Assembly: GCF_947503855.1 (NCBI RefSeq)
Contig: NZ_CANNFF010000002.1
Span: forward strand, 124,001 to 188,000
From: an uncultured Polaribacter sp.
GTDB lineage: Bacteria > Bacteroidota > Bacteroidia > Flavobacteriales > Flavobacteriaceae
Length of the DNA stretch: 64,000 nucleotides
Direction: 5' to 3'
The stretch's first letter is position 1. Each line of letters opens with the position of its first letter. The position numbers were made by a program, and so were the translations under genes. Positions 9,139-17,149 of the stretch are shown here, in pieces. Under the pieces are notes generated by a model. It was not told the origin of the DNA. It saw only the letters and a program-made list of their open reading frames with translations, and did no database searches.

Positions 9139-9924
9139 ATGAATCAACCATTAGCATACGTTCATCCGCAAGCAAAAATTGCTAGAAATGTTGTAATAGA
9201 ACCATTTACAACTATACACAATAATGTAGAAATTGGTTCTGGTACTTGGATAGGATCTAACGTAACCATTATGGAAGGTGCTAGAATTGGTAAAAATTGT
9301 AGAATTTTTCCAGGTGCTGTTATTTCTGGTATACCACAAGATTTAAAGTTTGATGACGAAGAAACAACTGTAGTTATTGGTGATAATGTTACCATTAGAG
9401 AATGTGTAACTATTAACAGAGGTACGTCAGACAGAATGAAAACAGTTATCGGAAATAATTGTTTAATCATGGCATATTGCCATATTGCACACGATTGTTA
9501 CGTAGGCGATAATTGTATTTTCTCAAACAATTCAACATTAGCAGGCCATGTTACTATTGGAGATAATGTGGTTTTAGCAGGTATGGTTGCTGTACATCAA
9601 TTTGCTTCTGTAGGTAAACATGCTTTTGTTACAGGAGGTTCTTTAGTTAGAAAAGATGTACCACCTTATGTAAAAGCCGCAAGAGAACCTTTATCATATG
9701 TAGGTATTAATTCTGTTGGTTTAAGAAGACGTGGTTATACCACAGATAAAATTAGAGAAATACAAAATATATATAGAATATTATTTCAAAAAAACTACAA
9801 TTACTCGCAAGCAATTCAGATTATAGAAGCAGAAATGGAGGCAACTTCAGAAAGAGACGAAATTGTACAGTTTATAAAAGACTCTCATAGAGGAATAATG
9901 AAAGGATATTTTAATTCAAACTAA
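9139..9924 (+). CDS. lpxA: UDP-N-acetylglucosamine O-acyltransferase
   Basis: A 261-residue LpxA, the first enzyme of lipid A synthesis, adding a 3-hydroxyacyl group from ACP to the 3-OH of UDP-GlcNAc. The first two thirds are hexapeptide repeats forming a left-handed beta-helix (from HPQAKIARNVVIEP); the catalytic His is in IAHDCYVGDNC, and the C-terminal helical part begins at the family motif NSVGLRRRGY. Length matches the usual 255-265 residues. It follows the LpxC-FabZ fusion after 2 bp, so three successive early lipid A genes are on one message. Confidence 0.95.
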   Translation: MNQPLAYVHPQAKIARNVVIEPFTTIHNNVEIGSGTWIGSNVTIMEGARIGKNCRIFPGAVISGIPQDLKFDDEETTVVIGDNVTIRECVTINRGTSDRMKTVIGNNCLIMAYCHIAHDCYVGDNCIFSNNSTLAGHVTIGDNVVLAGMVAVHQFASVGKHAFVTGGSLVRKDVPPYVKAAREPLSYVGINSVGLRRRGYTTDKIREIQNIYRILFQKNYNYSQAIQIIEAEMEATSERDEIVQFIKDSHRGIMKGYFNSN

Positions 9925-9951
9925 AATTACATTTAAAATAACAATATATAA

Positions 9952-10518
9952 ATGGCAACAACATCAGACATTAGAAACGGATTGTGTATTAGATACAATA
10001 ATGATATTTATAAAATAGTAGAATTTTTACACGTAAAACCAGGAAAAGGACCTGCTTTTGTAAGAACAAAATTAAAAAGTGTAACCAATGGTAAAGTTAT
10101 AGACAATACATTTCCTGCAGGTAGAAAAATTGATGAAGTTAGAGTAGAAACACACAAGTTTCAATTTTTATACCATGATGGTGAATTTTATCATTTTATG
10201 AATGAGGCTGATTACACGCAAATTCGTTTGTTAGAAGCTGCTTTAGATACTCCAGAATTAATGAAAGAAGGTGAAATTGTAACAATTATTATCAATTCTG
10301 AAGATAATATGCCACTTTCTGTAGAAATGCCAGCCAGTGTTATTTTAGAAGTTACGCATACAGAGCCTGGTGTTAAAGGTAACACAGCAACCAATGCAAC
10401 AAAACCTGCAACAGTAGAAACTGGTGCAACCGTAAATGTACCTTTATTTATAAATGAAGGTGATAAAATTAAGGTCGAAACTACCAAAGGTTCTTATCAA
10501 GAAAGAATTAAAGAGTAA
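9952..10518 (+). CDS. efp: translation elongation factor P
   Basis: A 188-residue EF-P, which enters the ribosomal E site and relieves stalling at polyproline runs. The protein has the KOW-like N-terminal domain with the loop KPGKGPA; Lys32 at the loop tip is the position modified in many bacteria. Two OB-fold domains follow, ending in the EF-P signature (INEGDKIKVETTKGSYQERI). It lies between lpxA and a second lpxD-like gene, an arrangement shared by other flavobacteria. There is no modification enzyme (EpmA or YmfI type) in the window. Confidence 0.96.
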   Translation: MATTSDIRNGLCIRYNNDIYKIVEFLHVKPGKGPAFVRTKLKSVTNGKVIDNTFPAGRKIDEVRVETHKFQFLYHDGEFYHFMNEADYTQIRLLEAALDTPELMKEGEIVTIIINSEDNMPLSVEMPASVILEVTHTEPGVKGNTATNATKPATVETGATVNVPLFINEGDKIKVETTKGSYQERIKE

Positions 10519-10583
10519 TTGTATCTGGTAATAGCATTTATAATTCAGTGAATACCTAATAACAAAAAGCTAATAGTTATTTA

Positions 10584-11507
10584 ATGAAATTCAAAAAACC
10601 ACAAACATTACAACAAATTGCTGCTTTGTTAAAAGTTGATTTTGTTGGTAATGCTAATTTTGAAATCTTAGGGATTAACGAAATTCATGTTGTAGAGAAA
10701 GGAGATATTGTTTTTGTAGATCATCCAAAATATTACGACAAAGCATTAAATTCTAATGCAACTATCATCCTAATTAATAAATCTGTAGCCTGTCCAGAAG
10801 GAAAATCATTATTAATTTCTGAAGATCCTTTTAGAGATTTTAATAAAATAACCAATCATTTCAATCCATTTATTGCCTCAAAAGCAAGTATTTCAGATTC
10901 TGCAAAAATAGGAGAGAATACTATAATACAGCCAAATGTCTTTATAGGAAATAATGTAAATATTGGTAAAAACTGTATTATACATTCTAATGTAAGTATT
11001 TATGATAATTCTGTAATAGGTAATAATGTAACTATACACGCAAATACTGTTTTGGGTGCAGATGCATTCTATTATAAAAATAGGCCAGAAGGTTTTGATA
11101 AACTATTATCTGGTGGAAGAGTGGTTTTAGAAGATCATGTAGATTTAGGAGCTTCTTGTACTATAGACAAGGGGGTAACAGGAGACACTACCATAAAAGC
11201 AGGTACAAAAATAGACAACCAAGTGCATGTTGGCCATGATACTGTAATAGGTAAAAAATGCTTAATAGCATCGCAAACAGGTATTGCAGGTTGTGTAATT
11301 ATAGAAGATGAAGTAACTATTTGGGGACAAGTTGGAACCAATAGTGGCATAACTATAGGGAAAGGCGCTGTTATTTTAGGACAAACTGGTGTTACAAAAT
11401 CGGTTCCAGGAAATAAAACTTATTTTGGTACGCCAATTTCTGAATCTAGAAAAAAATTAAAAGAAATGGCAGAAATTAAACGTTTCTTAAAAGATAGAAA
11501 TCATTAA
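10584..11507 (+). CDS. second LpxD-like N-acyltransferase
   Basis: A 307-residue protein with the LpxD plan: an N-terminal UDP-binding-like domain of about 95 residues (starting MKFKKPQTLQQIAALL), then hexapeptide repeats from about residue 100 to 285. A His in DNQVHVGHDTVIG is placed as in the catalytic site of LpxD. It is shorter than the true LpxD at 6712-7752 and diverges in the insert before the catalytic strand (YYKNRPEGFDKLLSGG). It could acylate a different sugar nucleotide, or be a secondary LpxD; which cannot be told from sequence. It ends the lipid A/efp cluster, 65 bp after efp. Confidence 0.85.
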   Translation: MKFKKPQTLQQIAALLKVDFVGNANFEILGINEIHVVEKGDIVFVDHPKYYDKALNSNATIILINKSVACPEGKSLLISEDPFRDFNKITNHFNPFIASKASISDSAKIGENTIIQPNVFIGNNVNIGKNCIIHSNVSIYDNSVIGNNVTIHANTVLGADAFYYKNRPEGFDKLLSGGRVVLEDHVDLGASCTIDKGVTGDTTIKAGTKIDNQVHVGHDTVIGKKCLIASQTGIAGCVIIEDEVTIWGQVGTNSGITIGKGAVILGQTGVTKSVPGNKTYFGTPISESRKKLKEMAEIKRFLKDRNH

Positions 11508-11584
11508 AATTATAATTTAACTTTTTATAAAGAATTTTACAATAAGAAAAACTATATTTTCTTTTTTAAAAACAATCAATAAGT

Positions 11585-11592
11585 TATTTTTG
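11585..11592 (+). promoter_or_regulatory. -7 promoter element for sucD
   Basis: TATTTTTG, an exact TAnnTTTG box in the 160-bp gap before sucD, with no clear -33 partner. It would give a leader of about 70 bases. Confidence 0.45.
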
Positions 11593-11668
11593 CATAGAAT
11601 AAAATTAATCGAACTCCATTTATTTCTTTTTTAGAAATTCAATATAAAATGGGCTTAAAAACAAACCA

Positions 11669-12541
11669 ATGAGTGTTTTAGTAAATAAAAATTCAAAAAT
11701 AATAGTACAAGGTTTTACAGGTAGCGAAGGTACTTTTCATGCAGGTCAAATGATAGATTATGGTACCAATGTTGTTGGTGGAGTTACTCCAGGTAAAGGA
11801 GGCCAAGAACACTTAGGAAAACCTGTTTTTAACACAGTTGTAGATGCTGTAGAAAAAGTACAAGCAGATACTTCTATTATTTTTGTACCACCTGCTTTTG
11901 CTGCAGATGCAATAATGGAGTCTGCAGATGCAGGTATTAAAGTAATTATTTGTATTACAGAAGGTATACCAACTGCAGATATGGTAAAGGTTAAAGCTTA
12001 CATTGCAGATAAAGACTGTAGATTAGTTGGTCCAAATTGCCCAGGTGTAATCACACCAGATGAAGCTAAAGTTGGTATTATGCCTGGTTTTATCTTTAAA
12101 AAAGGTAAAGTAGGTATTGTGTCTAAATCTGGTACATTGACTTATGAGGCTGCAGACCAAGTTGTAAAACAAGGTTATGGTATTACTACCGCAATTGGTA
12201 TTGGCGGTGATCCAATTATTGGAACTACAACAAAAGAAGCTGTAGAAATGTTAATGAATGATGACGAAACTGAAGCAATTGTAATGATTGGTGAAATTGG
12301 TGGAAACTTAGAAGCAGAAGCTGCACAATGGATAAAAGCAGACGGAAATAAAAAGCCAGTTGTTGGTTTTATTGCAGGACAAACTGCTCCAGCTGGAAGA
12401 ACAATGGGACATGCTGGTGCAATAGTTGGAGGTGCAGATGATACAGCACAAGCAAAAATGAAAATTTTAGCAGCAAATGGCGTACACGTTGTAAGTTCTC
12501 CAGCAAAAATTGGCGAAATGGTTGCAAGTGTTTTAAAATAA
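11669..12541 (+). CDS. sucD: succinate-CoA ligase (ADP-forming) alpha subunit
   Basis: A 290-residue SucD, the CoA-binding and phospho-histidine subunit of succinyl-CoA synthetase in the TCA cycle. The N-terminal CoA-binding Rossmann domain has [14 protein letters not shown] and [21 protein letters not shown] and the C-terminal [13 protein letters not shown], containing the His that becomes phosphorylated, are present. Length is normal. The beta subunit gene sucC is not adjacent, as is usual in this group. It has its own -7 box and is closed by a hairpin terminator at 12569-12600. Confidence 0.96.
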   Translation: MSVLVNKNSKIIVQGFTGSEGTFHAGQMIDYGTNVVGGVTPGKGGQEHLGKPVFNTVVDAVEKVQADTSIIFVPPAFAADAIMESADAGIKVIICITEGIPTADMVKVKAYIADKDCRLVGPNCPGVITPDEAKVGIMPGFIFKKGKVGIVSKSGTLTYEAADQVVKQGYGITTAIGIGGDPIIGTTTKEAVEMLMNDDETEAIVMIGEIGGNLEAEAAQWIKADGNKKPVVGFIAGQTAPAGRTMGHAGAIVGGADDTAQAKMKILAANGVHVVSSPAKIGEMVASVLK

Positions 12542-12568
12542 CTAATATTAGATTATAACAAACCAAAT

Positions 12569-12600
12569 AAATTCCCGTGAAAACGGGAATTTCTTTTTTA
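12569..12600 (+). terminator. intrinsic terminator after sucD
   Basis: A perfect hairpin (AAATTCCCGT / ACGGGAATTT with a short GAAA-type loop) followed by TCTTTTTT. It separates sucD from fabG. Confidence 0.85.
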
Positions 12601-12628
12601 TATTTGAAAATCAACTAAATAGTACATT

Positions 12629-13375
12629 ATGAAATTATTAGAAAATAAATCTGCAATTGTTACAGGAGCAACTAGAGGAATTGGTAAAAGTATTGCAGTA
12701 GAATTTGCTAAACAAGGTGCAAATGTTGCATTTACATATAACGCTTCTGTAGATGCTGCAAAAGCTTTAGAAAAAGAACTTACCTCTTATGGTGTAACTG
12801 CAAAAGGATATCAATCTAATGCTGCAGATTTTAATGCTGCACAAGAATTAGCTAAAGAAGTACAAAAACAATTTGGAAGCATAGATATTTTAGTAAATAA
12901 TGCTGGTATTACAAAAGATAACTTGTTAATGCGTATTTCTGAAGAAGATTTTGATAAAGTGATAGAAGTAAACTTAAAATCTGTTTTTAACTTAACAAAA
13001 GCAGTCATAAGACCAATGATGAAACAAAGAGCAGGTTCTATTATTAATATGAGTTCTGTAGTTGGTTTAAAAGGAAATGCAGGACAAGCAAATTATGCAG
13101 CATCAAAAGCTGGTATTGTTGGTTTTTCTAAGTCTGTAGCTCTAGAATTAGGCTCTAGAAACGTAAGAAGCAACGTAATTGCACCAGGCTTTATAGAAAC
13201 AGAAATGACAGCAAAATTAGATGAAGCTACTGTGCAATCTTGGAGAGATGGAATCCCTTTGAAAAGGGGAGGACAACCTATAGATATAGCAAACGCATGT
13301 GTGTTTTTAGCTTCTGATATGAGTGCTTACATTACCGGGCAAACTATATCTGTAGATGGTGGTATGTTAACGTAA
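12629..13375 (+). CDS. fabG: 3-oxoacyl-ACP reductase
   Basis: A 248-residue short-chain dehydrogenase that fits FabG, the NADPH-dependent reductase of fatty acid elongation. The cofactor motif TGATRGIG is at residues 12-19, followed by NNAG, the catalytic Ser in INMSSVVG, the YAASK motif (Tyr and Lys), and the C-terminal tail ITGQTISVDGGM. Length and all motifs match FabG. Because the SDR family is broad, another oxidoreductase role is possible, but the match to FabG is close. It stands between two terminators as a single-gene unit. Confidence 0.88.
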   Translation: MKLLENKSAIVTGATRGIGKSIAVEFAKQGANVAFTYNASVDAAKALEKELTSYGVTAKGYQSNAADFNAAQELAKEVQKQFGSIDILVNNAGITKDNLLMRISEEDFDKVIEVNLKSVFNLTKAVIRPMMKQRAGSIINMSSVVGLKGNAGQANYAASKAGIVGFSKSVALELGSRNVRSNVIAPGFIETEMTAKLDEATVQSWRDGIPLKRGGQPIDIANACVFLASDMSAYITGQTISVDGGMLT

Positions 13376-13405
13376 AAACATATTTATAATTATAACTAAA
13401 GTTAT

Positions 13406-13445
13406 AAACCTACAATAAAATTAACGTTGTAGGTTTTCTTTTTTA
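13406..13445 (+). terminator. intrinsic terminator after fabG
   Basis: A perfect 10-bp stem (AAACCTACAA, 13406-13415, with 13427-13436) is followed by TTCTTTTTT. Confidence 0.85.
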
Positions 13446-13482
13446 GGATAGTTATTTATATCTTTCACACAAATAAAAAACA

Positions 13483-15510
13483 TTGCAGTCTTTAACTTTA
13501 TTGTATATCGTAATTGCTTTATTAATAAGTCTTTTTGTGGCTTATTTTCAGTATTTTTATAAAGCTAAAAATACGGCAAAAGTCACTATTTCACTTTTTT
13601 TTTTAAAAGCTTTATCACTTTTTTTGTTGCTTTTATTGCTTATAAACCCAATAATAAAAACAACTACTTATCAAAATACAAAGCCTACACTTTCTGTTTT
13701 AGTAGATCATTCTAAATCTATTGAATTTTTTAACGAAGCAGTATCTGTAAAAGATATTGTAAATCAACTAAAAACAAACAATAGTTTAAACGATAAATTT
13801 GCGTTAGAAAACTTTGGTTTTGGCGATAATTTACAAGTTACAGATAGTGTTTTTTTTAATGCTAATGAAACCAATATTTATAAGGCTATAAACGGCTTAG
13901 ATAATTTAAATAAAAGAAAAAATGCACCTATTATTTTAATAACAGATGGTAACCAAACTATTGGTAATGATTATGAATTTATAAGTTCTAACAAAAAAAT
14001 ATATCCCATTGTTGTTGGAGATACCACTATATACAAAGACCTTAAAATAACTCAAGTAAATGTAAATAAGTATAGTTATATTAAAAATAAATTTCCTGTA
14101 GAAGTTATTTTAAATTATCAGGGCAAAGAAAGTATAACTACTAAATTTTCTATTTTTAATGGAGCTAAAATTGTTTTTACTAAGAATATTACTTTTTCTA
14201 AAGAGGTAAATTCTAAAATTATAACCACAAATTTAACCTCAACTAAAGAAGGTTTAAATTATTATACTGCTTCTTTACAAAAAATAGAAAACGAAAAAAA
14301 CACTCAAAATAACACCAAAAACTTTTCTGTAGAAGTTATAGACGAGCAAACAAAAATATTAATTGTAACAGCTGTTTTACATCCAGATATTGGCGCAATA
14401 AAAAAGGCAATAGAAAGTAATAAACAACGTGCAGTAGATGTTTTTTTGATTAGTGAATTTAAAAATCAAATAAATGATTATCAATTAGTTACAGTATATA
14501 ACCCAAACAATAAGTTTAATAATTTACTTAATGAAATAAAACAAAATAACAGCAACTTTATTTTGGTTACAGGAACCAATACAGATTGGAATTTCCTAAA
14601 TAAACAACAACTTGGTTTTTTTAAAAAGCACATCAATCAAACAGAAAATTATGGCGCTAATTACAACAGTAGTTTTTTAACTTTTCTACAAAAGGATATT
14701 GGTTTTGATCAATTTGCTCCTTTAGAAGATAAATTTGGCGAAGTAATATTTTCGAAAGATCATCAAAATTTATTAACACAAAAAATAAATGGTATTCAAA
14801 CAGAACAACCTTTATTATCTGTTTTAAATGTAAATAATCAAAAAATTAGCGTTGTTTTTGGTGAAGGAATTTGGAAATGGAGAGCCAGTAGTTTTTTAAA
14901 TACCAACTCCTTTCAAGAGTTTGACCAATTTATTGGAAATCTAGTGCAATTTACGGCATCCAATAAAAAAAGAAGTCGTTTAGAGGTAAATACAGATAAT
15001 TTATATCCAGCCAACTCTAACATTAATATTTCTGCATTTTACACTGATAAAAATTATAAGTTTGATGCTAGAGCATCTATAGAAATTACTATAACAAATA
15101 CCGCTACAAAAGAAGTTAAGAAGTTGCCTTTATCACTTATAAACAACTCTTATCAAGTTTCTGTAGATAATTTAATTTCTGGTGATTATATCTTTAGTTT
15201 AGAGGTTTTAGGGCAAAATATTAAAAAATATGGTAAATTTAAGATATCAGATTACCAAATAGAAGAACAGTTTACGAGTGCGAACAAAAATAAATTACAA
15301 AAATTAGCCTCTAAAACAGGAGGAAAGCTGTATTATAAAAACCAAATAGAAAGCTTAATTCAACATCTAATAGAAGATAAAACCTATTTTACAACTCAAA
15401 AATCTATAGAAAAAGAACAAAATTTAATTGATTGGAAATGGATTTTATTTTTAGTGGTAGTTCTCTTTACTGCAGAGTGGTTTATCAGAAAATATTTTGG
15501 TAAAATCTAA
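13483..15510 (+). CDS. VWA-like membrane protein with intact MIDAS residues
   Basis: A 675-residue membrane protein. Two N-terminal membrane segments (about residues 5-22 and 37-56) precede a von Willebrand A-like domain with the metal-site motif DHSKS at 75-79 and ITDGNQT further on. A large periplasmic beta-rich region follows, and a last membrane segment near residues 648-668. The layout recalls BatA/BatB-type and other flavobacterial VWA proteins of unknown role. The start is TTG at 13483: an in-frame TAA lies three codons upstream and there is no ATG before the first membrane segment. It has no close co-transcribed partner, so no pathway can be assigned. Confidence 0.82.
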   Translation: MQSLTLLYIVIALLISLFVAYFQYFYKAKNTAKVTISLFFLKALSLFLLLLLLINPIIKTTTYQNTKPTLSVLVDHSKSIEFFNEAVSVKDIVNQLKTNNSLNDKFALENFGFGDNLQVTDSVFFNANETNIYKAINGLDNLNKRKNAPIILITDGNQTIGNDYEFISSNKKIYPIVVGDTTIYKDLKITQVNVNKYSYIKNKFPVEVILNYQGKESITTKFSIFNGAKIVFTKNITFSKEVNSKIITTNLTSTKEGLNYYTASLQKIENEKNTQNNTKNFSVEVIDEQTKILIVTAVLHPDIGAIKKAIESNKQRAVDVFLISEFKNQINDYQLVTVYNPNNKFNNLLNEIKQNNSNFILVTGTNTDWNFLNKQQLGFFKKHINQTENYGANYNSSFLTFLQKDIGFDQFAPLEDKFGEVIFSKDHQNLLTQKINGIQTEQPLLSVLNVNNQKISVVFGEGIWKWRASSFLNTNSFQEFDQFIGNLVQFTASNKKRSRLEVNTDNLYPANSNINISAFYTDKNYKFDARASIEITITNTATKEVKKLPLSLINNSYQVSVDNLISGDYIFSLEVLGQNIKKYGKFKISDYQIEEQFTSANKNKLQKLASKTGGKLYYKNQIESLIQHLIEDKTYFTTQKSIEKEQNLIDWKWILFLVVVLFTAEWFIRKYFGKI

Positions 15511-15850
15511 TCAACTACTTTAAAAATCCATCTTTTAAAGTGATAAAAGATAGTCTGTAAAATTATGATCATCACCATCATCATTCTGCTACTAACAATA
15601 TGAGTATTTTTTTTTAAAATAATCGAATTTATTGGTGGTTTTACAGAAAAAAGTTTCGGTTATAATGTATGATTTTATTTACCATTTAAGCGATTTTTTA
15701 AACTTTAGAATGCTAGAAAAGAATCTGAAACTATCAAAAAAGATATAAAAGTTGTTATGAATTGTATATTTATTTTAAATCATAGTACATTATAGTTTCA
15801 TGATTTAGAAGATTGTGTTTATATAGATTGTGTTTCATCAAGTTAATTCG
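15511..15850 (+). other. 340-bp gap with a leader-like mini-ORF and decayed coding traces
   Basis: Between the VWA protein and the SPFH protein there is no intact gene. A 12-codon ORF at 15565-15603 is almost wholly Ile, Leu and Thr. Around 15640-15800 one plus frame reads as protein-like segments (SFGYNV, NARKESETIKKDIK) broken by stops, suggesting a decayed gene I cannot name. The end of the gap carries the promoter of the next gene. Confidence 0.4.
15565..15603 (+). CDS. Ile/Leu/Thr-rich leader-like mini-ORF
   Basis: ATG to TGA encodes MIITIIILLLTI: six Ile, three Leu and two Thr in twelve codons, the composition expected of a thr/ilv-type attenuation leader peptide. No branched-chain or threonine gene follows, there is no GC-rich hairpin between the ORF and the T run at 15607-15615, and no clear promoter precedes it. 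It may be a stranded relic of a moved operon or a chance result of a short ATC repeat. Confidence 0.25.
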   Translation: MIITIIILLLTI

Positions 15851-15858
15851 TAAATTTG
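15851..15858 (+). promoter_or_regulatory. -7 promoter element for the SPFH gene
   Basis: TAAATTTG, an exact TAnnTTTG box ending 21 bases before the ATG at 15880; no clear -33 TTG. An in-frame TTG inside this box is not a likely start. Confidence 0.5.
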
Positions 15859-15879
15859 ATAAACTTTAAAATAAAAAAA

Positions 15880-16710
15880 ATGTCAAGAAATCAAGCAGAA
15901 CTTAATTTTCCAAAAGGTGGTGTCCTTTTTATTATAGCAGCCGTAGTTTTAATTATATTATTTTCTAGATCCACAGTAACTATTGGTCCTGGTGAAGGTG
16001 GTGTAGTTTTCGAAAGATTTGGAGATGGTATCAACATAGAAAAAACATATGGAGAAGGTTTTCAAATAGTAGCTCCTTGGAACGAAATGATTGTGCGTAA
16101 AGTGCGTCAGCAATCTATTTCAGATGAAATGAATGTTTTATCTGTAAACGGATTAGAAGTAAAGGTGAGTGGTACAGTTTGGTATGAACCAGAATTTTCT
16201 AAACTTGGACTTTTAATTAAAACAAAAGGAGAGGATTATGAGCGTGAATTATTAGATCCAGCAATTAATGCAGCTGCAAGAAGTGTTGTAGGGCGCTATA
16301 CTCCAGAACAATTATATTCTAGTAAAAGAGATGTAATTGAACAAGAAATTTTAGATGAAGTAACAAAACTTTTAGCAGACCAATATTTAATTGTTAAAAG
16401 AGTTTTGGTAGAAGATGTAAAATTACCACCAACAATTAGAACCGCAATAGAAACTAAATTAAAGCAAGAACAAGAGTCTTTAGAATATGAGTTTAGATTA
16501 GCAAAAGCTAAAAAAGAAGCAGAAAGACAAAAAATTGATGCAGAAGGTAAAGCTGTGGCAAACAAAATTTTAAGTGCTTCTTTAACGGATAAAATTTTAC
16601 AAGAAAAAGGCATTGAAGCTACTTTAGAGCTTTCTAAATCTCCAAATAGTAAAGTTGTTTTAATTGGTTCAGGTAAATCTGGTATGCCAATTATATTGGG
16701 TAACCAATAA
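15880..16710 (+). CDS. SPFH/prohibitin family membrane protein
   Basis: A 276-residue protein with one N-terminal membrane segment (about residues 13-30), a prohibitin/stomatin SPFH domain (from TIGPGEGGVVFERFGDG to about residue 190) and a charged coiled coil (RLAKAKKEAERQKIDAEGKAVANK). Such proteins form large ring assemblies on the membrane and guard membrane proteases or organise lipid domains; no protease gene is adjacent. The ATG at 15880 is preferred over an in-frame TTG at 15856, which overlaps the promoter. A terminator follows directly. Confidence 0.88.
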   Translation: MSRNQAELNFPKGGVLFIIAAVVLIILFSRSTVTIGPGEGGVVFERFGDGINIEKTYGEGFQIVAPWNEMIVRKVRQQSISDEMNVLSVNGLEVKVSGTVWYEPEFSKLGLLIKTKGEDYERELLDPAINAAARSVVGRYTPEQLYSSKRDVIEQEILDEVTKLLADQYLIVKRVLVEDVKLPPTIRTAIETKLKQEQESLEYEFRLAKAKKEAERQKIDAEGKAVANKILSASLTDKILQEKGIEATLELSKSPNSKVVLIGSGKSGMPIILGNQ

Positions 16711-16728
16711 AATAAAAAACATATTTTA

Positions 16729-16760
16729 AAAAAAAATCTAGCTTTTGCTAGATTTTTTTT
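16729..16760 (+). terminator. intrinsic terminator after the SPFH gene
   Basis: Stem AAAAAATCTAGC / GCTAGATTTTTT with a TTTT loop, ending in eight T. Confidence 0.85.
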
Positions 16761-16772
16761 GGGTACTAAACC

Positions 16773-16787
16773 ATAAAGTGTGTAAGT
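16773..16787 (+). repeat. IS end-like inverted repeat, left copy
   Basis: ATAAAGTGTGTAAGT is the exact reverse complement of 18729-18743, about 2 kb to the right and directly after a transposase fragment. The flanking bases also resemble the outer end of the right copy. Confidence 0.65.
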
Positions 16788-16860
16788 AAAGTTATTCTGA
16801 AATTTTTCTAGGTCAATATTCCTATTGTCCAATGAGGAAAAATTTCGGAGATAACTTTAC
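16786..16860. repeat. imperfect long inverted repeat
   Basis: GTAAAGTTATTCTGAAATTT (from 16786) is matched in reverse complement by 16837-16860 with a few differences, giving a stem of about 23 bp around a 28-base centre. It abuts the IS end-like repeat at 16773-16787 and may be the fold-back part of a small non-autonomous element. Confidence 0.55.
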
Positions 16861-16895
16861 GATTAAATAATCACTAAATTTATAAACACACTTTT

Positions 16896-16957
16896 GACAC
16901 TTTCCTAAAAACTGTGTAAGTTTAAAAATTCAGGGTTAAATGGACACTATCCTAAAA
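16896..16957. mobile_element. two further IS end-like sequences
   Basis: GACACTTTCCTAAAA (16896-16910) recurs as GACACTATCCTAAAA (16943-16957), one mismatch in 15. The first is followed by CTGTGTAAGT, so that 16896-16921 aligns over 26 bases with the reverse complement of the IS3-type right end near 18729-18754 (about 18 of 26 identical). These look like left ends of related decayed elements. Confidence 0.5.
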
Positions 16958-17099
16958 AGCTTCTATTGGTTTGGTTAATAAAAATGTTTCCCAATATAAC
17001 AAAACTAAATTCTATTGCATTTAGTTTATTATTTGCTCTTATCTCCTTTATTGCTTTAACAATCTACCTTCTGAAGTTTTTATTTGTTTTTTCTGTCAT
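16947..17099 (-). pseudogene. short interrupted reading frame beside IS ends
   Basis: On the minus strand an ATG at 17097-17099 opens a frame that reads MTEKTNKNFRR, meets a TAG, then continues in the same frame for 38 protein-like codons (including VKAIKEIRANNKLNAIEF) to a stop inside the IS end-like repeat at 16943-16957. I do not recognise the protein. The in-frame stop and position suggest a fragment of a mobile-element gene. Confidence 0.3.
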
Positions 17100-17149
17100 T
17101 ATTTATTTCTTCATACCTTTTTTTTTAAATTAATTTTTATTTCTTAAAC

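Noticed and set aside
16296..16832. 178-codon minus-strand frame
   Set aside because: Antisense to the SPFH gene and its terminator; the product looks like a shadow frame and has no family signature.
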